Positions 15,422 to 19,274 of a DNA stretch of 19,274 bases are shown here, in pieces (within the stretch, counting starts at the first letter, position 1; every line of letters begins with the position of its first letter). Made by a program: the position numbers and the translations under genes. Source of the stretch: CAZYZQ01 sp964652075 (GTDB taxonomy: Bacteria; Bacillota; Clostridia; Oscillospirales; Oscillospiraceae); assembly GCA_964652075.1 (NCBI GenBank), contig CAZYZQ010000041.1:1-19274 (forward strand), written 5' to 3'. The notes beneath the pieces are model-generated. The model was not told the origin of the DNA. It saw only the letters and a list, made by a program, of their open reading frames with translations, and made no database searches.

Positions 15422-16402
15422 ATGGAAAATGCAGTCAAACGTATCGGCGTCCTCACCAGCGGCGGCGACGCGCCCGGCATGAACGCCGCCGTCCGCTCCG
15501 TCGTCCGCTCCGCCATCTATCGCGGCATCGAATGCGTCGGCATCCGGCGCGGCTATAACGGCCTGATCTCCGGGGATGTGGAAAAGCTGACCTCGAACAG
15601 CGTCAACCACATCATCAACCGCGGCGGTACGATTCTCTACACTGCGCGCAGCGAGGAATTTATGACCGCGGAGGGGCAGGAAAAGGCGGCGAGCATGTGT
15701 AAGCTGCTGGGCATTGAAGGGCTTGTCGCCATCGGCGGCGACGGCACCTTCCGCGGCGCGCAGGCCCTTTCACGGCATGGCGTCTCGGTCGTCGGCATTC
15801 CCGGCACCATTGACAATGATATCGCCTGCTCGAGCTACACCATCGGCTATGATACCGCCTGCAACACCGCGATCGAGGCCATCGACAAGCTGCGCGACAC
15901 CATGCAGAGCCACGAGCGCTGCTCCGTTGTCGAGGTCATGGGCCGCCATGCCGGCTATCTTGCCATGTATGTCGGCCTGGCCACCGGCGCAACCGCCGTT
16001 CTGGTTCCGGAGAAGCCGATCGACTTTGACCGCGATGTTGTCGAAGTCATCCGCCGCGCCCGGATCAGCGGTGTGACGCACTACATGATCGTCGTTGCAG
16101 AGGGCGCGGGTTCCGCCTTTGAGATTGCGCAGAGGATCCGCGAGGCGACCGGGCTTGATCCGCGTGTGACAGTGCTCGGCCATGTCCAGCGCGGCGGAAC
16201 GCCGACGGCGCGCGACCGAGTCACGGCAACCCGCATGGGCTTTGCCGCCGTCGAGGCGCTGGCCGCCGGTCAGACGAACCGGATCATCTGCGTCCAGAAC
16301 GGCAAGGTCTCCAACATCGATCTGGAGGAAGGTCTCCGGATGAAAAAAGCCATCACGGAGGATTTCCGCGTCCTCGAAGCCATGACCTTTGTTGCGGAAT
16401 AA
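15422..16402 (+). CDS. pfkA: ATP-dependent 6-phosphofructokinase
   Basis: Glycolytic enzyme making fructose 1,6-bisphosphate from fructose 6-phosphate and ATP; 326 residues, normal for bacterial PfkA. LTSGGDAPGMN (11-21) and GGDGT (105-109) form the ATP site, GTIDNDI (128-134) contains the catalytic base D131, and EVMGRHAG (171-178) and GHVQRGGTPTARDR bind sugar phosphate. The glycines in GGDG and GIPG, rather than Asp/Lys, indicate the ATP-dependent rather than the pyrophosphate-dependent type. The ATG at 15422 is served by AAAGGAG (15407-15413), which overlaps the stop of the pseudokinase/FN3 gene, so the two genes are very likely one transcript. No pyruvate kinase gene follows, unlike in many Firmicutes. 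A strong hairpin lies 14 bases after the stop. Confidence 0.97.
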   Translation: MENAVKRIGVLTSGGDAPGMNAAVRSVVRSAIYRGIECVGIRRGYNGLISGDVEKLTSNSVNHIINRGGTILYTARSEEFMTAEGQEKAASMCKLLGIEGLVAIGGDGTFRGAQALSRHGVSVVGIPGTIDNDIACSSYTIGYDTACNTAIEAIDKLRDTMQSHERCSVVEVMGRHAGYLAMYVGLATGATAVLVPEKPIDFDRDVVEVIRRARISGVTHYMIVVAEGAGSAFEIAQRIREATGLDPRVTVLGHVQRGGTPTARDRVTATRMGFAAVEALAAGQTNRIICVQNGKVSNIDLEEGLRMKKAITEDFRVLEAMTFVAE

Positions 16403-16416
16403 CCACCGGAAACAGG

Positions 16417-16454
16417 CCAGCGGCGCCGGATTTTTCACCGGCGCCGCTGGTTTA
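16417..16454 (+). terminator. Terminator after pfkA
   Basis: A perfect 13-bp GC-rich stem (16417-16429 with 16438-16450) with an 8-base loop is followed by TTTAG. The T-tract is short, but stem strength and position directly after pfkA make termination likely. Confidence 0.75.
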
Positions 16455-16468
16455 GCGTCAAACAGTAG

Positions 16469-16499
16469 AAAACAGGGGCCGCGCTGCCGCGGCCCCTGT
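16469..16499 (-). terminator. Terminator of the XRE/CD3324-like operon
   Basis: A perfect 12-bp stem (16472-16483 with 16488-16499) with a 4-base loop is followed on the minus strand by TTTTC. It lies three bases after the stop of the CD3324-like gene and is back-to-back with the pfkA terminator. Confidence 0.8.
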
Positions 16500-16502
16500 C
16501 CG

Positions 16503-16766
16503 TTACTTTTCAGATAAGATTTTCCGGATGGCGGACGGGCTCAGCCCGTTTTGCTCCGCCAGTTCCTCCACACTGCTTCCGTTCTGCCGCTCCTGTCTGA
16601 TTCGCCGATTGCGGCGCGTCAGCTCCTGCCGGTAGCCGGAGCGCTCTCCCCAGCGCTTTTTCTGCCCCGCCGCAGTCGGGATATAGAGATACCCGCCCTG
16701 CAAATAGCGTTGCAGTTCCCTGACCAGCGCGTCCGGCAGCAGCTTCTTGGCGTTGATGTATTTCAT
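16503..16766 (-). CDS. CD3324 family small helix-turn-helix-like protein
   Basis: 87-residue protein resembling the clostridial CD3324 family. It opens with MKYINAKKLLPDALVRELQ, continues with QGGYLYIP and WGERSGYRQEL, and ends in a helix-turn-helix-like segment, VEELAEQNGLSPSAIRKIL (66-84). The family has no established function to my knowledge; DNA binding is a reasonable inference from the C-terminal helices and high Arg/Lys content. The ATG at 16766 follows AGAGAGGAAG. It lies downstream of an XRE regulator and a possible short peptide gene on the same strand and ends in its own terminator. The family assignment is from memory of the sequence pattern, not from a search. Confidence 0.8.
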   Translation of the reverse strand: MKYINAKKLLPDALVRELQRYLQGGYLYIPTAAGQKKRWGERSGYRQELTRRNRRIRQERQNGSSVEELAEQNGLSPSAIRKILSEK

Positions 16767-16826
16767 GTCTGGCTTCCTCTCTGCATGGAAACAGGATACA
16801 GCCAGCGCGTTTTTCTGCGGCTTATA

Positions 16827-16892
16827 TTACTCCATGCGGTCGCCGCAGAAGGCTGGCACGGCATGGAGCTGCACTTTGCAGCGTTTTTTCAT
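16827..16892 (-). CDS. Possible short peptide gene (21 residues)
   Basis: ATG at 16892 to TAA at 16827 encodes 21 residues beginning MKKRCKVQLH and ending FCGDRME, with two cysteines and a basic N-terminus. It has a well-placed ribosome site (GAGGG at 16900-16904, 7 bases from the ATG) and lies 32 nt after the XRE regulator stop and 60 nt before the CD3324-like gene on the same strand. No signal peptide or known peptide family is recognised. It is too short for statistical support from sequence alone. An alternative is that the stretch is only a spacer, and on the plus strand the same bases form a small hairpin followed by six T (16868-16889). Confidence 0.35.
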   Translation of the reverse strand: MKKRCKVQLHAVPAFCGDRME

Positions 16893-16924
16893 CACAATTC
16901 CCTCTTTCAATGGGCTTTAAAGCA

Positions 16925-17734
16925 TCACGGTTTCTCCGCCAGCTTCAACTGCCTGGAGGCATAGCGGTACGCGCCCTGATAGTCCTCCAGCTTCTGGCAG
17001 CAGGTCTCAAGAGCTGCGAACAGCTCGCGCATACGGGACGGCTCGGCGGCAGGCGGCAGCAGCTGCTCCGCGTATTGCAGCTTTGCAAGCGCCTCCTGCG
17101 TCCGGCCCTGCTGCACCAGCGCAAGCCCAGCAATCAGCGCCGCTTCAAACGGCTGGGAAACCGGCTCCGCCGCCGCGCGGGCCGCGTCCCCCTGATGCAG
17201 CGCAAGCCGCGCGCGCAGAACCGGCAGAAGCGGATCCTCCTGCGGCGGCTGCACCTCACGCCCGGCGTACAGGGAAGCAAGCGCGGCAGGTACCTGCGCC
17301 TGCGAGGCATCCCAGTACAAACTCCCTGCGCCCAGTGTCCGCGCCTGCTCCAGCAGCGACGCGGCGCGTGCGGGCTGTGCATCCAGCAGCGCCTGCCGGG
17401 CAAGCCGCACCGCCGCCATCGCGCCGAGCGCGCGCAGCTCCTCCCCCGCGCGCTTTTCGCGCAAAACGCACGCAAGACATGCCGCGTCGTCGCCCGCGCG
17501 GCAGGCCGTCTCAGCCTCGGCGCGCACCGCGTCGTCGCCCTGCGCGTCCTCCAGAAGCGTTCCAGCCGGTACGCCGAGCCGTTCGGCCAGATACAGGAGC
17601 GTCGGGACGGAGGGCTGCGCCCGCCCGCTCTCAATCAGTGAGAGCATATTGCGCGTAATGGCCTCGCCCGCCAGCGCGGACTGCGACAGCCCCTTCTGCC
17701 GCCGCACCTGCCGGATTCGCTCGCCAAGCGTCAC
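16925..17734 (-). CDS. XRE-family regulator with C-terminal TPR-like domain
   Basis: 269 residues. The N-terminal 62 form a Cro/C1-type helix-turn-helix (GERIRQVRRQKGLSQSALA, then MLSLIESGRAQPS). The rest is an Ala/Leu-rich helical array consistent with tetratricopeptide repeats (about 70-265, e.g. LYLAERLG, ALAKLQYAEQLLPPAAEPS, YQGAYRYASRQLKLAEKP). This plan is seen in peptide-sensing RNPP/Rgg-type regulators, but also in many regulators with unknown signals. The GTG at 17734 is preceded by GGGAGGGG and by a good promoter (17766-17794). It is divergent from the DUF975 gene across 134 bp that contain repeated TTGCA half-sites, so it may control both directions. GC content is high and alanine-rich like the neighbours, so there is no sign of recent transfer. 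Confidence 0.88.
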   Translation of the reverse strand: MTLGERIRQVRRQKGLSQSALAGEAITRNMLSLIESGRAQPSVPTLLYLAERLGVPAGTLLEDAQGDDAVRAEAETACRAGDDAACLACVLREKRAGEELRALGAMAAVRLARQALLDAQPARAASLLEQARTLGAGSLYWDASQAQVPAALASLYAGREVQPPQEDPLLPVLRARLALHQGDAARAAAEPVSQPFEAALIAGLALVQQGRTQEALAKLQYAEQLLPPAAEPSRMRELFAALETCCQKLEDYQGAYRYASRQLKLAEKP

Positions 17735-17765
17735 ACAATCCCCTCCCGTAAATTTTGTTTACATT

Positions 17766-17794
17766 ATTGTATCACACAGGCGATGGATTTGCAA
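17766..17794 (-). promoter_or_regulatory. Promoter of the XRE regulator gene
   Basis: On the minus strand TTGCAA (17789-17794) and TACAAT (17766-17771) are spaced 17 bases, with TGA before the -10 (extended -10). The leader to the GTG at 17734 is about 25 bases. Confidence 0.75.
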
Positions 17795-17822
17795 TGAATT
17801 TCCTTGCATTCTCCCATGCAAA
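17788..17822. promoter_or_regulatory. Candidate operator: three TTGCA half-sites
   Basis: Half-sites TTTGCAA (17788-17794), TTGCATT (17804-17810) and ATGCAAA (17816-17822) lie between and over the -35 boxes of two divergent promoters. The second and third form a perfect inverted repeat, TTGCAT-6-ATGCAA. The first and second form TGCAA-9-TTGCA. Such an arrangement fits a dimeric regulator, plausibly the divergent XRE protein acting on itself and on DUF975. Confidence 0.45.
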
Positions 17823-17832
17823 CTGCTATACT
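17804..17832 (+). promoter_or_regulatory. Promoter of the DUF975 gene
   Basis: TTGCAT (17804-17809) and TATACT (17827-17832) are separated by 17 bases, and TGC precedes the -10 (extended -10). The leader is about 30 bases with GGAGG at 17857-17861. Confidence 0.8.
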
Positions 17833-17868
17833 ACTGATATATAAAATTATAAATTCGGAGGCGATCCC

Positions 17869-18570
17869 ATGTTTGACCGCGTTCAGCTCAAATACGCCGC
17901 GAAGCAGCGTATTCGCTCCGCGCAGACATCCCCCACGCTTGTCACACTCGTCTATCTGCTCGTCTGCTATATCCTCTCCACGCTTTCCAGCCTTCTCATG
18001 CTGCGTACAGCGCCGCTTCAGACGGCAATACAGGATGTCGAATCGCTCAGCGATCTCACGAGTATTTCTGTGCATTACAGCCCTCTGATCTCACTGCTGG
18101 TATTTGCCATCGGCTATCTCATCTCCATCTGGGGGATCGGCTACCAATCCTACGCGCTGACCCTCAGCCGCTCCGATACGGCGGATTACCGGCAGCTGAC
18201 CGACGGTCTGCGCAGCATCGGCGTATTCTTTCTCGCAATTCTTCTGACAAATATTTTCACCTCACTCTGGGCAATGCTTCTGGTCATCCCCGGCATCATT
18301 GCCTCCTACCGCTACCGGCTGACCTACTATATCCTGCTCGACAACCCTTACTTCAGCGCGCTTGACGCGATCCGCGCCTCGAAGGAGATGATGCGCGGAA
18401 ATAAATGGAACCTGTTTGTCCTCGATCTCAGTTTTATCCCGTGGCATCTGCTCTGCTCGCTGACGTTCGGCATCCTGTACTGCTGGAAGCTGCCGTATAT
18501 TGAGACGACCTACGCGAATTTCTATCAGGCCGTCTCCGCCTCCATGCCCGCCGACAATTCCCAGACATAA
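17869..18570 (+). CDS. DUF975 family integral membrane protein
   Basis: 233 residues with hydrophobic segments at about 23-45, 72-97, 117-143, 182-202 and possibly 150-158. The family signature is in the C-terminal half: ALDAIRASKEMMRGNKWNLF (164-183), then the string LDLSFIPWHLL, a GILYCWKLPY string and YANFYQA. DUF975 proteins are common in Firmicutes and have no established function. The ATG at 17869 is 7 bases after GGAGG and behind a good promoter. It is divergent from the XRE regulator with shared candidate operator half-sites, suggesting it is a target of that regulator. A hairpin directly after the stop separates it from the next gene. Confidence 0.88.
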   Translation: MFDRVQLKYAAKQRIRSAQTSPTLVTLVYLLVCYILSTLSSLLMLRTAPLQTAIQDVESLSDLTSISVHYSPLISLLVFAIGYLISIWGIGYQSYALTLSRSDTADYRQLTDGLRSIGVFFLAILLTNIFTSLWAMLLVIPGIIASYRYRLTYYILLDNPYFSALDAIRASKEMMRGNKWNLFVLDLSFIPWHLLCSLTFGILYCWKLPYIETTYANFYQAVSASMPADNSQT

Positions 18571-18576
18571 TCGCCC

Positions 18577-18610
18577 TCGCCCCGGTGCATCCTGTCACCG
18601 GGGTGATTTT
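18577..18610 (+). terminator. Terminator-like hairpin whose 3' arm holds the next gene's ribosome site
   Basis: An 11-bp stem (18577-18587 with 18596-18606, one G-T pair) with an 8-base loop is followed by TTTT (18607-18610), and the ATG of the next gene follows at once (18611). The CGGGGTGA strand of the stem is also the only Shine-Dalgarno candidate for that gene. It can therefore act as a terminator for DUF975 and as a translational block. Confidence 0.7.
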
Positions 18611-19051
18611 ATGACAAACAGCATGAAGGGGCAGGAAGAGATGCTCAACAGCATCCGCCGCACCGTCCAGATGGGCGAAAGCGGTATTCTCTCAACCATC
18701 CGGTTCGCAAAGAGCGAGCCGTTCCGCATGGCGCTGCAGCAGCAGGCCGCCGAGTATCACCAGATCTCCAACAGTGCGGACGCGCTCCTGCAAAAAACCG
18801 GCTGCCGGGAGAAAAATGTGCCGAATATGGTCAAAACCTGCTCTGCAAGCTGGGCAAAGATGCAGCTCCGGCGCGACGGCACCGACTCCAAGCTTGCCGA
18901 AATGATGATCACAGGCAATACCAAAGGGATCATCAAGGGGCTTCGCCAGCTCCACCGGCACGGCGGCTGCAACGCCTCGATCGACGCGCTCTCAGAGAAG
19001 CTGCTCGCCACCGAGCACGACAACATTGCCCAGATGAAGCAGTACCTGTAA
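18611..19051 (+). CDS. Hypothetical helical-bundle (ferritin-like) protein
   Basis: 146 residues, predicted all-helical from its amphipathic pattern and lack of strands. I recognise a resemblance to uncharacterised clostridial proteins with an AEMMI(I/T)G-N-x-GII string (here AEMMITGNTKGIIKGLRQLH) and a final helix EHDNIAQMKQYL. The four-helix layout resembles ferritin-like or DUF2383-like proteins, but I see no clear di-iron ExxH set, so a metal-site function is not supported. The ATG at 18611 is chosen because the upstream extension to 18500 lies inside DUF975. The ribosome site GGGGTG is buried in the preceding hairpin. Sporulation-related expression is possible but not shown. Confidence 0.75.
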   Translation: MTNSMKGQEEMLNSIRRTVQMGESGILSTIRFAKSEPFRMALQQQAAEYHQISNSADALLQKTGCREKNVPNMVKTCSASWAKMQLRRDGTDSKLAEMMITGNTKGIIKGLRQLHRHGGCNASIDALSEKLLATEHDNIAQMKQYL

Positions 19052-19059
19052 TGCGCCCG

Positions 19060-19107
19060 CCCTCCTGTGCATAGAATGGGTATCATTCCATGACAGGAGG
19101 GATTTTT
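19060..19107 (+). terminator. Second hairpin with ribosome site in the 3' arm, abutting an ATG
   Basis: CCCTCCTGT (19060-19068) pairs perfectly with ACAGGAGGG (19093-19101). Inside, CAT (19070-19072) pairs with ATG (19090-19092) and GAATG (19074-19078) with CATTC (19084-19088). Five T follow (19103-19107) and then the ATG at 19108. AGGAGGG, the ribosome site of the next gene, is fully within the stem. Confidence 0.7.
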
Positions 19108-19222
19108 ATGCCTGCCGGCATTCTGCAGATCCGCGTCTACACCTCCGATGCACAGCTGCCCGTTCAAAACGCGACGGTCATTGTCTACAGCACAAACACC
19201 CCGCGCCGCCTACTCTCCAGTC
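19108..19222 (+). pseudogene. 5' end of a gene for a beta-sandwich-type protein, broken near 19200-19222
   Basis: The ATG at 19108, with AGGAGGG upstream, begins a frame opening MPAGILQIRVYTSDAQLPVQ and continuing NATVIVYST. This alternating pattern, with a Pro-Val-x-Asn-Ala turn, is typical of the first strands of a carboxypeptidase-regulatory-like or similar beta-sandwich domain, as seen at the start of some clostridial spore or cell-wall proteins. After about residue 31 the sense is lost and the frame stops at TAG (19261-19263). The last part of the frame is antisense to the start of gltD, so the natural continuation of this gene is absent. The real protein is surely longer than the 51 codons visible. 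Confidence 0.5.
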
Positions 19223-19261
19223 TTCACGTTCATATTCTAAAAATCCGGTCGGTTTTCCCAT
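19205..19261 (-). pseudogene. gltD: 5' fragment of glutamate synthase small subunit gene (gltD)
   Basis: On the minus strand GAGGTG (19269-19274) stands 7 bases before an ATG at 19261. The frame opens MGKPTGFLEYERED, the well-conserved beginning of NADPH-dependent glutamate synthase small subunits. It continues WRVGGAG and then loses similarity, reaching TGA at 19178-19180 inside the plus-strand gene. Only about 15-17 codons look genuine. A complete gltD would need some 490 codons running leftward, where instead another gene's 5' end and the helical-bundle gene lie. The identification rests on the N-terminal motif only. Confidence 0.6.
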
Positions 19262-19274
19262 AGCTTCGCACCTC

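Noticed and set aside
16868..16889. Small hairpin followed by six T on the plus strand
   Set aside because: The 6-bp stem with a 3-base loop has no plus-strand gene before it other than pfkA, which already has a stronger hairpin; it may be chance. Noted only as an alternative to the 21-residue frame.

Overview
The window looks like a chromosomal segment of a GC-rich, Gram-positive anaerobe of class Clostridia, most likely of the Oscillospirales type. This is inferred from several features: the AddAB (not RecBCD) recombination nuclease, an MEP-pathway ispE, a CD3324-type small protein, a DUF975 membrane protein, Shine-Dalgarno motifs of the GGAGG type, and sigma-A-like promoters standing in AT-rich gaps between GC-rich genes. 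I see no tRNA, rRNA, CRISPR array, IS element or phage gene.

Layout. (1) Positions 1-242 are an AT-rich spacer with an addA terminator and outward promoters. (2) addB and addA form a two-gene operon on the minus strand (7023 to 243) with its own promoter, overlapping by 14 nt. (3) A four-gene minus-strand operon (10848 to 7098) reads Lrp/AsnC regulator, class I/II aminotransferase, DUF1015 protein, ispE; the joints are a 4-nt overlap, a 12-nt gap and a 4-nt overlap, and it ends in a terminator that overlaps the addB promoter. (4) A small DUF378 membrane protein lies divergently at 10988-11203. (5) Two membrane-anchored proteins diverge from a 146-bp gap: a zinc-ribbon/TM/Big2 protein (minus) and a degenerate protein kinase/TM/fibronectin-III protein (plus). 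The second is followed after 13 nt by pfkA. (6) Behind two back-to-back terminators lies a minus-strand group: XRE-TPR regulator, a possible 21-residue peptide gene and a CD3324-like gene. (7) DUF975 is divergent from the XRE gene across a promoter region with repeated TTGCA half-sites. It is followed by a four-helix-type hypothetical protein and by the 5' end of a further gene. Both of these begin directly after a hairpin whose 3' arm contains their Shine-Dalgarno sequence.

The last ~70 bases do not fit what precedes them. Read on the minus strand they are the ribosome site and first codons of gltD (glutamate synthase small subunit), running head-on into the 5' end of the plus-strand gene. 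This is a rearrangement breakpoint or an assembly chimera.

The most novel-looking content is the divergent pair of membrane proteins. Each has a probable cytosolic sensor-like head (zinc ribbon; catalytically dead kinase), one membrane span and extracellular beta-sandwich repeats, and the pseudokinase gene is transcriptionally linked to phosphofructokinase. Housekeeping calls (addAB, ispE, pfkA, aminotransferase) are secure. Functions for the DUF proteins and the regulators' targets are not established by the sequence.
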